A stretch of 38,966 nt of DNA from Sphingobacteriales bacterium (GCA_023251235.1 JAHEZE010000021.1:1-38966), one strand, 5' to 3'; counted from the stretch's first letter, positions 26,101-34,400 are shown. A program made the numbers and translations. Notes: generated by a model not told the origin, from the sequence alone.

Positions 26101-26475
26101 ACCGGAAATGTAGTAACACATACTTACAATCAACCGGGCGCCTATGAAATTTGCCTCACAATTAAAACAGAGCATGGTTGCGAAACAAGAATCTGTAAAA
26201 AAATAAATGTCCCGGATAATACACAATCCGTATTACAATTGTCACCTAATCCTGTAGTAAACGAGTTACATGTATTGTTTTATTCAACACACACTGAATC
26301 AGTGAATATAAGAATTGTGAATGCTTATGGAGTGATTGTGAGAAATTATATACGTAATGCCATCATAGGGGCAAATAACTGGGATTTGGATGTAGCCACA
26401 CTTACACCAGGTGCTTATACTTTATATATACAATCACCCAACCAGTTATCGAGCCAGTTGTTTATTAAAAACTAA
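23164..26475 (+). CDS. secreted Cys-rich PKD-repeat protein with T9SS sorting domain
   Basis: 1103 aa. Sec signal peptide (cleavage near residue 22, TIA|QPN). Ten tandem PKD-like units begin at residues 67, 160, 257, 354, 451, 548, 645, 742, 839 and 936. Each has the PKD core ICWKFGDGKDTC and a late HEYKEPGKYEVC block. Units 1-9 carry six conserved Cys each; unit 10 has a canonical WTFGDGSS without the two central Cys. The C-terminus from about 1022 is a type A T9SS domain (LQLSPNPVVNEL ... GAYTLYIQS ... SQLFIKN), so it is exported and probably released or anchored at the surface. PKD domains usually mediate protein or carbohydrate contacts. No catalytic domain is seen, so adhesin or structural roles are more likely than enzyme. 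A terminator follows. Confidence 0.9.
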   Translation: MRRLYPFITGLLISLVTLKTIAQPNINNHTFSESYAYDNVNNSFINVPEVPVNPVISANEFSGETEITCKADFEINLTPNFFLYKKFTAIPWHSEQKKPVYICWKFGDGRDTCIQYSNTDPGPYIIVHHYERPGKYDVCIKILYEGGCESYKCKGVVVDEECRADFEKLILYPGTNLLYTTFKALPGSGGNNRPKTICWTFGDGKDTCIQYPENFTGAYLVRHKYHEAGIYEVCVKIIYYGDCEAKNCKKIRIGRREECKTDFEKLPLTSTYNPSIAVYKALPWHSNNKKPKTICWTFGDGKDTCITYPENFTGKYLVYHIYREPGYYEVCVKITYQGGCESYKCKWIKIGRPDECKADFERIPIVNSDHPLIAGFKAIPSHNNNKHPKIICWTFGDGRDTCVEYAQNFSGPYVIRHEYSAPGTYTVCVKIIYYGGCEAKKCNPIVVKRPDECRADFEKLRVTATNYPLTVYYKALPWNNNNKKPKEICWKFGDGKDTCITYPENYTGVYAVRHEYKEPGKYEVCIVIHYYGGCEAKNCKQIVIERPDECRADFEKIPVNATSGPFIVYYKALPWNNNNKKPKEICWKFGDGKDTCITYPENYTGVYAVRHEYKEPGKYEVCIVIHYYGGCEAKNCKQIVIERPDECKADFEKIPVTTANYPLAVYYKALPWNSNNKKPKEICWKFGDGKDTCITYPENYTGVYAVKHEYKEPGNYEVCIVIHYYGGCEAKNCKQIKIGNPLECKADFERIPVVSTNNLLNVAFNALTSEINNKKPVYICWKFGDGKDTCIQYGLDFTGPYIVHHTYNAPGNYEVCIKILYDGGCEAKNCKYIKVEGIGECHVKLFELTPSINSLVRGFYASTWTSDNKRPVRVCWYFGDGNDTCVLLNSISLFPGLIIRHIYPAPGVYKACVKILFEGGCTTYDCIEIIIRPVTNACGGYMTDSLISPRTFKFKGYAIHNLNDPVAGYSWTFGDGSSATGNVVTHTYNQPGAYEICLTIKTEHGCETRICKKINVPDNTQSVLQLSPNPVVNELHVLFYSTHTESVNIRIVNAYGVIVRNYIRNAIIGANNWDLDVATLTPGAYTLYIQSPNQLSSQLFIKN
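23362..25968 (+). repeat. 291-bp tandem coding repeats (PKD units 1-9)
   Basis: Unit boundaries fall at 23362, 23641, 23932, 24223, 24514, 24805, 25096, 25387, 25678 and 25969. After the first unit (279 bp) every step is exactly 291 bp (97 codons). Units starting at 24514, 24805 and 25096 are nearly identical over most of their length, pointing to recent duplication or gene conversion. Confidence 0.9.
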
Positions 26476-26505
26476 ATAAAGAAAAGTCAGGGCTACCTAA
26501 AGCCA

Positions 26506-26541
26506 GGCCGCTGCGTCCGTAAGGATGGGCGGCTTTTTTTT
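26506..26541 (+). terminator. rho-independent terminator after the PKD gene
   Basis: GCCGC (26507-26511) and GCGGC (26529-26533), with an inner TCC/GGA pairing, then eight T (26534-26541). It lies 31 bases after the stop of the PKD protein gene. Confidence 0.85.
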
Positions 26542-26650
26542 GTTATCTTTCTTACTAAATCTTTTTCTTTTCAAATTACTAATCATCGGCATTCATTAGT
26601 AAAAATAAAACATAGATTTTCAATACATTTGAATCTCTTAACTCCAGAAA

Positions 26651-28681
26651 ATGAAATTAAAACTAGTTGCCCTCCACGTTTTCTGTTTGCTGGTTTTAAT
26701 CTGTAATGCACAGGATGCCTGGAAAATTGTTACTGCTAAAATTGACCCTTCAAATTATTACGGGGTAACGGTTGCCAATGGCATGATAGGAATCGTTTCC
26801 TCACCAGAACCTTTTAAAGTGAAAGATGTGGTGTTGGCCGGTGCTTATGATCTTTATGGCCGTGGTAGAGTAAGTAATTTTTTAAAAAGCTTCAACCTGC
26901 TGAATATGTATCTCGAAGTAGATGGAAAAAGAATAGATGCAAAAGTAGTTTCCAATATGCAACAGGAACTGGATATGAGAAAAGCCTCTTTTACTACTTC
27001 ATTTGACTACGGAGACAAAGCATCTGTGTCTTATACCTATTATTCACTCCGGCATCTTCCTTATACTGTATTAATGGATGTAACAATCACAGCAAAAAAA
27101 GACATCAGCATTACCAGTGCCAGTGTAATGGAAGCTCCGGATGCATTGAAAGATGTTCAGAATTATTATAATGAAATTGACAGGCCGCATGTAGTAATCA
27201 GTTTACTTACCTCCACCGCAAAAAGCCCGACAGGAAAATTACTGATGTGTGCAAGTAATACATTTTTATTCAGTGAAAAACATGGTGAGGAGCCGAGGGT
27301 GATTCATGAAATGTGGGATAACAATATGCACCTGATGAAATTCAGTAAAAAAATAAAAGCTGGTGAAACCTACCGCTTCTCCATTGCCGGCTCATCTATT
27401 ACCTCCGCTCATCATAATGATCCTTTGAACGAAGCTGAGAGGGCAACTATTTTTGCAAAACTGGAGGGAAGAGAAAGGCTCATCAGTTTTCATACAAAAG
27501 CATGGGAAGAATTATGGAAGAGTGATATCATTATCGAAGGTGATGCACAATCACAGCAGGATGTTCATAGTATGCTGTATCATCTTTATGCTTTTTCAAG
27601 AGAAGGAACTGCTTTGTCCCCCTCCCCAATGGGATTGAGTGGTTTGGGCTATAATGGTCATGTATTCTGGGATACAGATTTATGGATGTTTCCTTCAGTT
27701 CTGGTGTTGCATCCTGAAATAGCAAAAAGCATGATGGAGTATCGTTATCAGAGACTGGATGCAGCAAAGAAAAATGCTTTCAGCAAAGGATATAAAGGAG
27801 CAATGTATCCATGGGAAAGTGCAGAAACAGGCGTGGAAGAAACTCCGGTATGGGCATTAAGCGGACCATTTGAACATCATATCACTGCCTGTGTGGGAAT
27901 TGCTGCCTGGAATTATTATTGTGTTACTCAAGACAAACAATGGTTGAAGGAAAAGGGATTTCCCATCTTATCTGCTACAGCAGATTTTTGGGCAAGCAGG
28001 GTTGAAAGAAATGGCCCAGGTAAATACGATATAAAAAATGTAGTGGCTGCAGATGAGTGGGCGGAGAATGTAGATAACAATGCATTTACCAATGCTGCCG
28101 CAATATCAAATCTTCATTTTGCAACTGAGGCTGCAAAAATTTTAGCGGTAATACCGGATGCAGATTGGATGAATGTAGCAAATAATATTCCTATTTTAAA
28201 AATGACAGATGGTGTAACGAAAGAGCATGCAACTTATAGTGGAGAAGGAATAAAACAAGCTGATGTGAATCTCCTGGCTTATCCATTAAAACAAATCACC
28301 GATACAAATCAAATAAGGAAGGATTTAATATTTTATGAAACAAGAGTACCTGATGAAGGGACGCCTGCCATGACACAGGCGGTATTCGCTACATTATATG
28401 CAAGACTCGGTGAAGCTGAAAAAGCTTATCACTGGTTTAAAGAAGCTTATACTCCCAACCTTAATCCACCATTCAGGGTAATAGCAGAAACAAAAGGAGG
28501 CACCAATCCTTATTTTGCAACAGGAGCAGGAGGGATCTTACAATCATTGCTTATGGGCTTTGGAGGATTAGATATAACTCCAATTGGAATAGCACAATTA
28601 AAAACCTCATTACCTAAACAATGGAAAAGCCTTACGCTAACAGGTGTTGGCACTCAAAAAAAGACTTATATAATTAAATAG
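26651..28681 (+). CDS. exported glycoside hydrolase family 65 protein (acid trehalase/PGGHG-like)
   Basis: 676 aa with a Sec signal peptide (cleavage near CNA|QD). GH65 layout: N-terminal beta-sandwich to about 280, then an (alpha/alpha)6 barrel and a short beta end. Signature GYNGHVFWDTDLWMFP begins at 333. AADEWAENVDNNAFTN places the expected general acid at E469. The form of the motifs is closer to hydrolytic GH65 members (acid trehalase, glucosylgalactosyl-hydroxylysine glucosidase) than to the phosphorylases. Substrate is probably an alpha-glucoside such as trehalose or a glucosylated glycan, in the periplasm; this is inference. A -7-like TACATTTG lies at 26624-26631. It may head a long co-directional gene run to 36.6 kb. 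A signal-less trehalase is encoded near the window end. Confidence 0.88.
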   Translation: MKLKLVALHVFCLLVLICNAQDAWKIVTAKIDPSNYYGVTVANGMIGIVSSPEPFKVKDVVLAGAYDLYGRGRVSNFLKSFNLLNMYLEVDGKRIDAKVVSNMQQELDMRKASFTTSFDYGDKASVSYTYYSLRHLPYTVLMDVTITAKKDISITSASVMEAPDALKDVQNYYNEIDRPHVVISLLTSTAKSPTGKLLMCASNTFLFSEKHGEEPRVIHEMWDNNMHLMKFSKKIKAGETYRFSIAGSSITSAHHNDPLNEAERATIFAKLEGRERLISFHTKAWEELWKSDIIIEGDAQSQQDVHSMLYHLYAFSREGTALSPSPMGLSGLGYNGHVFWDTDLWMFPSVLVLHPEIAKSMMEYRYQRLDAAKKNAFSKGYKGAMYPWESAETGVEETPVWALSGPFEHHITACVGIAAWNYYCVTQDKQWLKEKGFPILSATADFWASRVERNGPGKYDIKNVVAADEWAENVDNNAFTNAAAISNLHFATEAAKILAVIPDADWMNVANNIPILKMTDGVTKEHATYSGEGIKQADVNLLAYPLKQITDTNQIRKDLIFYETRVPDEGTPAMTQAVFATLYARLGEAEKAYHWFKEAYTPNLNPPFRVIAETKGGTNPYFATGAGGILQSLLMGFGGLDITPIGIAQLKTSLPKQWKSLTLTGVGTQKKTYIIK

Positions 28682-28701
28682 TAGTTATTATCTTTATCAG
28701 C

Positions 28702-29265
28702 TTGAAAAAACTGGCTGCCATATTTATTTTATGCACCCTGCTGTTTAATATAGTGGGCTATCGCTGGATGTTTACTTATCTGGAAAATAAGGCAACCGCA
28801 AATCTTGAACAAAGAATTGACGCCGGAACTTTTTCAGATGAACAGTTGGTTGAAATAAAGATTCCCCTGAATATGCCTTATTATTCAGATAAGGAATATC
28901 AATCTGCTTATGGAGAAACAGAATGGAACGGGCAGCATTACCGTTATGTGAAAAGAAAGATCAGTGGCAATACATTGTATCTCCTTTGCATACAAAACCC
29001 GGATAAGAATAAAATTATTTCCGAAAAAAATAATTTTACCAAAGCAGCAAATGATACCCAGCAGAATAATTCTCCGGTTAAACAACCAACCTCTGTTTTA
29101 AAAATTGTTTTAAGTGAATATATTTCCCAGGAAAATTCAAGGTCCGAATCAGTTCAACAGCTTTCTTCTTCAAAAAAATATTTAACCGATTCAAATCTTA
29201 TTTCACAGTTTGATCCTCTAACTGCCTCTCAGCCTCCGGAAGAAATTGGGTTTTGCATAATTTGA
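28702..29265 (+). CDS. unrecognised 187-aa envelope protein, TTG start
   Basis: Starts with TTG at 28702, reading M-K-K-L-A-A-I-F-I-L, 20 bases after the GH65 stop. One N-terminal hydrophobic segment (about 4-26) is a signal peptide or membrane anchor. Next come a conserved-looking region with IPLNMPYYSD and HYRYVKRKISGNTLYLLCIQNP, then a Ser/Asn/Gln-rich low-complexity tail. From memory, similar small proteins (LLFNIVGYRW, IPLNMPY, YVKRKI) are found near TonB receptors and metal-transport genes in Chitinophagaceae. I cannot confirm the family. It probably belongs to the operon with the following lipoprotein. No catalytic motif is visible. Confidence 0.7.
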   Translation: MKKLAAIFILCTLLFNIVGYRWMFTYLENKATANLEQRIDAGTFSDEQLVEIKIPLNMPYYSDKEYQSAYGETEWNGQHYRYVKRKISGNTLYLLCIQNPDKNKIISEKNNFTKAANDTQQNNSPVKQPTSVLKIVLSEYISQENSRSESVQQLSSSKKYLTDSNLISQFDPLTASQPPEEIGFCII

Positions 29266-29307
29266 TTTCCGTTTACCCATTTCTTAATATTCTCAATTTA
29301 AATAATT

Positions 29308-30639
29308 ATGAAACAAATTAGGGCTTTGCTGCCTGTATTGTTATTTGCAATTTTCAGTTGTAATCAAAAAACCGGTAGCGATAATAAAAAAATATTCAAT
29401 GACGCATTTCTTTATTCTAAGACAGTAAAGAAGCTGAACGATGTAGTATTGGAAAATAATTTTCCGCCTATGATTGCCAACCGGAACTATACATATGCAA
29501 CAATCGCAGCATATGAATGTGTTGTAGCCGGGGACTCCTCCTACCAAACTTTATCAGGGCAAATAAAGCATATGCCCGCCATGCCAAAACCTGAATCCGG
29601 AAAAGCAATAGATTTTTCATTGGCGGCATTGTTGTCCTTTACCAAAGTTGGCAATGCAGTAACTTTTCCTGAAGGCAGTATGATGGCCTATTATGATTAC
29701 CTGAAAAAAATGTCCGATAGTATCGGTATGTCATCATCAGTATTAAAAAACACAATCGACTTTTCTGACAGCATTAGTAACGCAATTCTCAATTGGAGCA
29801 AAAAAGATAATTATGCCCAAACCAGAAGCGCTGAAAGATATACGGTACAGAATGATGCAGAAGGTCGCTGGGTGCCAACACCTCCCATGTATGCTACAGC
29901 GGCAGAACCACATTGGAGAGAAATCAGAACAATGATTTTGGATTCAGCTTCACAGTTCATGCCGCCCCGTCCACCTCAGTATGATATAAAAAACAAAAAC
30001 AGCATTTATTATAAAGCGCTGATGGAAGTAAAAACCATCGGCGAAAATCTGACAGAAGAACAAAAACACATTGCTGATTTCTGGGATGATAATCCTTTCA
30101 ATATGAATGTAACCGGTCATGTGATGTTTGCTACAAAAAGATTTTCACCTCCGGGTCACTGGATGAACATTGTGGGCATTGGGGCAAAAACGGCTAATGC
30201 AGATTTCAATACAACTGTAGCAGCTTATGCAGAAACGTCCATTGCTTTGTTTGATGCATTTATCAGTTGCTGGGATGAAAAATACAGAAGTAATTATGTT
30301 CGCCCCGAAACTGAAATAAATAAGGTTGATGAAAACTGGCATCCTTATATTCAAACACCTCCTTTTCCATCTTATACCAGCGGACATGCCACTAACTCGG
30401 CTGCTGCTGCTGAAGTAATGACGAAATGGTTCGGAGATCATCTATCCTTCACCGATACTTCATTGCTTGAGTTTGGAATAAAAAACAGGGAGATAAAATC
30501 TTTCCGTGGCGCTGCGCAGGAAGCAGCAATGTCAAGATTATATGGTGGCATCCATTATCGCTTCGATAATGATAACGGAGCTAACGCTGGAAAAAAACTG
30601 GGAGAATTTATTGTGTCCCGGTTAAAATTGAAAAAATAA
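29308..30639 (+). CDS. vanadium-dependent haloperoxidase/PAP2-type lipoprotein 1
   Basis: 443 aa. Lipobox IFSC with lipidation site C18. The C-terminal half carries the full set of vanadate/phosphate-binding residues of the vanadium haloperoxidase-PAP2 superfamily: K325-x6-R332-P333 (KYRSNYVRP), S358-G359-H360 (PSYTSGHATNSA), and S409-R410-x5-H416-x3-D420 (SRLYGGIHYRFD). Members oxidise halides with hydrogen peroxide or hydrolyse phosphate esters; sequence alone cannot decide which. It is anchored at the periplasmic or outer face of a membrane. A paired second copy lies at 32789-34342, with two beta-barrel genes between them and a TonB receptor after. Confidence 0.9.
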   Translation: MKQIRALLPVLLFAIFSCNQKTGSDNKKIFNDAFLYSKTVKKLNDVVLENNFPPMIANRNYTYATIAAYECVVAGDSSYQTLSGQIKHMPAMPKPESGKAIDFSLAALLSFTKVGNAVTFPEGSMMAYYDYLKKMSDSIGMSSSVLKNTIDFSDSISNAILNWSKKDNYAQTRSAERYTVQNDAEGRWVPTPPMYATAAEPHWREIRTMILDSASQFMPPRPPQYDIKNKNSIYYKALMEVKTIGENLTEEQKHIADFWDDNPFNMNVTGHVMFATKRFSPPGHWMNIVGIGAKTANADFNTTVAAYAETSIALFDAFISCWDEKYRSNYVRPETEINKVDENWHPYIQTPPFPSYTSGHATNSAAAAEVMTKWFGDHLSFTDTSLLEFGIKNREIKSFRGAAQEAAMSRLYGGIHYRFDNDNGANAGKKLGEFIVSRLKLKK

Positions 30640-30670
30640 TTTTTTAAAACGAAAACCAAAATTATAAATC

Positions 30671-31738
30671 ATGAAACGCATTTATATTTTATTATTAATC
30701 CTAACAATATTTGTAAACCAGAAATCAAAAGCACAAGGTTGTGTAGCGATTAAAGGAACTGCAGGAATTTGCAGCCGACCCTCTGATGCAAAAGGTTGGG
30801 AGCTGAATTTCAATAACCGTTATTTTAAATCTTACAAACATTTTGTAGGTGCAGTAGAGCAGAAACAAAGGGTTAAAGAAGGAAGTAATGTAATTAATCA
30901 AGCATACGAACTGGATATTACAGCTACACGGGCTATTAATTCTAGATGGTCGATTGCAATGACATTGCCAATTCTTGATTTTTCCCGCTCTTCTTTATAT
31001 GAACATGACGGCGCAACAAGACATACCACTCATTCCTTTGGCGTCGGTGATGTGCGGTTCTCTGCTTACTGTTGGATGTTTGATCCAAAAACTTCACATA
31101 AAGGAAACCTTCAACTTGGACTGGGAATAAAATTGCCAACCGGTAACTATAATTACATGGATTACTTTTATAAAAAAGCAGATTCAAGTGTTCTTGGACC
31201 TGTTGATCAATCCATTCAGCCAGGTGATGGCGGTACAGGTATAACTTTTGAGGTGAACAGCTTTTATAATTTCAGTCATAAGCTGGGTGTATACGGAAGT
31301 TTTTTCTACCTCAGCAATCCACGGGAAGTAAATGGCACATCCACAACAAGGGGTGGTACTGCATCGGCAACTGCAAAAAAATACAATACAGATGTAATGA
31401 GTGTACCTGATTTGTTTATGACCCGTGCCGGGGTAAGTTATATGATTCATCGATTTAATTTTTCCGGCGGCGTACGTATTGAAGGACTCCCATCAAAAGA
31501 TCTTATTGGTGGTAGCAGAGGTTTCAGAAGACCCGGGTATATTATTTCTGCAGAACCGTCAATTACTTACGTGGCTAAGAAAACCAGTTTTAATATTGCT
31601 GTTCCATTTGCTTTAAAAAGAAACCGGACTCAAAGTGATTCAGACAAGCGTCGCACGGCTGCTACAGGCACACATGTGCAGGGAGATGCAGCATTTGCTG
31701 ATTATCTTATCAGCTTTGGTATGACTATTCGTCTTTAA
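30671..31738 (+). CDS. outer-membrane beta-barrel protein 1
   Basis: 355 aa with a Sec signal (cleavage after KSKAQ). The body alternates hydrophobic and polar residues with many aromatic residues, as in amphipathic strands: SRWSIAMTLPILDFS, GNLQLGLGIKLPTGNYNYM, KLGVYGSFFYLSN, RFNFSGGVRIEGLPS. The last segment ends DYLISFGMTIRL. The strand-rich LGLGIKLPTG pattern resembles transporter-type barrels of the phenol-degradation MetA/DUF3187 group, which might pass small hydrophobic compounds. Substrate unknown. It lies 31 bases after haloperoxidase 1 and 89 before the second barrel. Confidence 0.8.
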   Translation: MKRIYILLLILTIFVNQKSKAQGCVAIKGTAGICSRPSDAKGWELNFNNRYFKSYKHFVGAVEQKQRVKEGSNVINQAYELDITATRAINSRWSIAMTLPILDFSRSSLYEHDGATRHTTHSFGVGDVRFSAYCWMFDPKTSHKGNLQLGLGIKLPTGNYNYMDYFYKKADSSVLGPVDQSIQPGDGGTGITFEVNSFYNFSHKLGVYGSFFYLSNPREVNGTSTTRGGTASATAKKYNTDVMSVPDLFMTRAGVSYMIHRFNFSGGVRIEGLPSKDLIGGSRGFRRPGYIISAEPSITYVAKKTSFNIAVPFALKRNRTQSDSDKRRTAATGTHVQGDAAFADYLISFGMTIRL

Positions 31739-31827
31739 ACTAATTATTGAATTTGATGTAAGAGACTTAGTAAAGAAGTCTTCTTTCCATCATTTGTATT
31801 ACAATTAAAATCTTTCAAATCATTTTT

Positions 31828-32787
31828 ATGAAAACATTTATAAATTATAAGAATCGTTTTGTTATTGCAGCATTACTTGCTATGATATCAATAGCGTTAT
31901 CTGCACAAACTGATATTGATGGAATCATGATGGAAAAAAGTGGTTTTTGTGTAGGGCCTATGTACAGTTACAGCAGTTGGAAAAACTACTGGGAAGGAAC
32001 ATTAAAAAGAGAAAATCTGAATCTTGGAAGGGTATCAACACAAATGTTTGGCATGATGGGCAACTATGGTGTCACCCGAAAGCTTAATGTTCTTTTCAGT
32101 GCACCGTACGTAAAAACCAAAGCTACTGCCGGCACCCTGCATGGCTTGAAAGGTCTGCAGGACCTGAACCTCTTTGTAAAATGGAGACCCTATCAAAAAA
32201 AGATGGGGTATGGGAGATTATCACTTTTTGGTATTGCAGGAGTATCTATTCCGTTAACCAATTATGTGGCTGACTTCTTACCCCTTTCAATAGGCCTGCA
32301 TAGCAAAACAGCTTTAGCAAGAATAATGGCGGATTACCAACGGGGAAATCTTTTTGTCACCGGTTCCGCAACTTATGTGCTTAGAGATAATATTAAAATT
32401 GACCGCAATGCTTATTACACCACAGAAATGCACTATACAAACGAAGTGGAAATGCCGGATGGTGCAAACTTCAATTTCCGTGCAGGCTTCAGAAACCAGC
32501 GCTGGATTGCAGAAGCGGTTGTCAACAACTGGACAACATTGGGAGGTTTTGATATTACAAGAAACAATATGCCTTTCCCAAGTAATAAAATGAATGCAAC
32601 AACCGTAGGCGCCAATTTTAAATATGTTCTTCCATCGCTGCCTCAATTATCAATAGTAGCCGGAGGCAATGCCACTATTGCCGGAAGAAACATGGGAAAG
32701 ACAACCACTGTGTATGGTTCTTTTTTTTATGTTTTTGATTTGAGCCATAAAACAAAATCATCTGATCAATCTTCAAAAAAAAATTAA
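31828..32787 (+). CDS. outer-membrane beta-barrel protein 2
   Basis: 319 aa, Sec signal (cleavage near LSAQ|T). Strand pattern like barrel 1: MYSYSSWKNYWEG, RKLNVLFSAPYVKTKA, RLSLFGIAGVSIPLTN and YGSFFYVFDLS near the C-terminus, followed by a short polar tail (HKTKSSDQSSKKN), unusual for a barrel that normally ends on an aromatic residue. Probably the same broad MetA-like transporter type as barrel 1, though pairwise identity looks low. The stop is 1 base before the ATG of the second haloperoxidase lipoprotein, so the pair is translationally coupled. A small inverted repeat, AGACTT/AAGTCT, lies near 31764-31781. Confidence 0.8.
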   Translation: MKTFINYKNRFVIAALLAMISIALSAQTDIDGIMMEKSGFCVGPMYSYSSWKNYWEGTLKRENLNLGRVSTQMFGMMGNYGVTRKLNVLFSAPYVKTKATAGTLHGLKGLQDLNLFVKWRPYQKKMGYGRLSLFGIAGVSIPLTNYVADFLPLSIGLHSKTALARIMADYQRGNLFVTGSATYVLRDNIKIDRNAYYTTEMHYTNEVEMPDGANFNFRAGFRNQRWIAEAVVNNWTTLGGFDITRNNMPFPSNKMNATTVGANFKYVLPSLPQLSIVAGGNATIAGRNMGKTTTVYGSFFYVFDLSHKTKSSDQSSKKN

Positions 32788-32788
32788 A

Positions 32789-34342
32789 ATGAAAAAGATA
32801 CTCTTCTTCTTAATAATCATCATTGAAATTGCGGCAACATTATTTGTAGCCTGTAATAAGGAAGTAGAAGGAAGAACAGACAATATTGGTGCCCTCAGCC
32901 CATCTAATATTGATCTGAATGCAGGAACATGGAAACCCATATTGCTGACAGGGCCAACAGAATTTGCTGTAGCCGCTCCTGCTGCTACTAATACAGCAGA
33001 TTATATTGCACAGATCAATGAAATAAAAACCTGGCAGGCTGATCTTACCAAAGATGAAAAGGCAATTGTAAAATACTGGAGTGCCGGCGCTGTTCTTCGC
33101 TGGAATGAAATTTTGAGAGACCTTGTTGCTAAACATAATTTACCACCTTATCAAAATGATGATGGGACGTATCCGTTTCCCAACGCTAACAACCCGTTGG
33201 CCTATCCACAATTCCCGTTTGCTAATCCCCCTTACGCTGCCAGAGCTTATGCTTATGTAGCGGCGGCGCAATACGATGCATTAGTAGCGGCATGGTATTA
33301 TAAAAAACTATATAATCGTCCGGCACCTTATGTAGTGGATGCGACATTGAATGTCCTCATTCCAAAATCAGATCTTCCTTCTTATCCTTCTGAAGATGCA
33401 GTAGTAGAAGGTGCGGCAGTTGAAATGCTAAAGTTACTTTTTCCTGGCGACCAGGATTTTATTCAACAAAAAGCAGAGGAGCACAAGCGGGCCAGAATTA
33501 TTGCCGGTGCAAATGTTCGCAGTGACATTGATGCGGGTGAAGCTCTGGGTAAAGCTGTTGCACAAAAATTTGTAATAAGAGCAAGAGGAGACAGAGCTGG
33601 CGCTGCTGCAGGCAACCAGGCGCAATGGACACAAATGGAAACAGATGCAATTGCAAGAGGACAAATTCCCTGGTATAGCCTTGAAGTGCCCCGCCGACCG
33701 CCGATGTTGCCTTTGTTTGGAAAAGTAAAACCGTTTTTGTTCGATTCGTTGACCGTAATTGCATTACGGCCTGGTCCGCCACCTTCAACGTCAAGCGATG
33801 AAATGAAGAATGAAACCGAAGAGGTGTTTAGTCAAACATCAAATCCAACTCGGGAAAATATACGCATATGTCATTTCTGGTCAGACGGTGTCGGTACTTA
33901 TACACCACCCGGTCACTGGATGGCAATTGCCGCTGAAGATTTTGTAAAGAAAAACTATAGTGAAGTGCGGTGGGCCCGGAATATGGCTCTTGTCGCTATG
34001 GCAGAAATGGACGCGGCTATTGTTTGCTGGGATACCAAATATTATTATTTTAATCCCCGTCCAAGCCAGATGAATCCTGCAATAAAATCACTTACCGGGG
34101 TTCCTAATTTTCCATCATACATATCTGGTCATTCAACCTTTAGTGGAGCTGCTTCAACTATTCTTGGCCATATTATTCCTGAAAGGGCCAATGCTTATGT
34201 GGCAATGGCAGAGGAAGCAGCCAGGTCCAGATTTGTTGGCGGGCTTCATTACAATAAAAGTGATTGTGCAGTGGGATTGACAGTTGGAAAAAATGTGGGC
34301 AATTATGCTGTACAAAGAGCTGCAACTGATGGCGCAGAGTAA
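32789..34342 (+). CDS. vanadium-dependent haloperoxidase/PAP2-type lipoprotein 2, with a decayed N-terminal repeat
   Basis: 517 aa. Lipobox LFVAC with C22, then N-K-E-V-E, an acidic tail that could direct it to the cell surface. The active C-terminal site has K417-x6-R424-P425, S446-G447-H448 (PSYISGHSTFSG), and S480-R481-x5-H487. The following Asp is D492, one residue further than the usual H-x3-D. A second, decayed copy of the pattern lies upstream: R177-P178, P197-S-Y-P-S-E-D203 (E-D where G-H is expected), and R236-x5-N242 in place of R-x5-H. Vanadium haloperoxidases are known to have two four-helix bundles. Here the N-terminal bundle still shows motif traces. Substrate (halide or phosphoester) unknown. 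Confidence 0.88.
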   Translation: MKKILFFLIIIIEIAATLFVACNKEVEGRTDNIGALSPSNIDLNAGTWKPILLTGPTEFAVAAPAATNTADYIAQINEIKTWQADLTKDEKAIVKYWSAGAVLRWNEILRDLVAKHNLPPYQNDDGTYPFPNANNPLAYPQFPFANPPYAARAYAYVAAAQYDALVAAWYYKKLYNRPAPYVVDATLNVLIPKSDLPSYPSEDAVVEGAAVEMLKLLFPGDQDFIQQKAEEHKRARIIAGANVRSDIDAGEALGKAVAQKFVIRARGDRAGAAAGNQAQWTQMETDAIARGQIPWYSLEVPRRPPMLPLFGKVKPFLFDSLTVIALRPGPPPSTSSDEMKNETEEVFSQTSNPTRENIRICHFWSDGVGTYTPPGHWMAIAAEDFVKKNYSEVRWARNMALVAMAEMDAAIVCWDTKYYYFNPRPSQMNPAIKSLTGVPNFPSYISGHSTFSGAASTILGHIIPERANAYVAMAEEAARSRFVGGLHYNKSDCAVGLTVGKNVGNYAVQRAATDGAE

Positions 34343-34356
34343 ATATTTATAATTAA

Positions 34357-34400
34357 AACATTCAGCAGTTGGTTGAGGATATTTCCAACTGCTGAATGTT
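34357..34400 (+). terminator. perfect 16-bp hairpin between haloperoxidase 2 and the TonB receptor
   Basis: AACATTCAGCAGTTGG (34357-34372) and CCAACTGCTGAATGTT (34385-34400), a perfect inverted repeat with a 12-nt loop. No T-run follows. It starts 14 bases after the stop and ends 19 bases before the receptor ATG. It could attenuate transcription, stabilise the upstream mRNA end or bind a protein. Confidence 0.5.
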
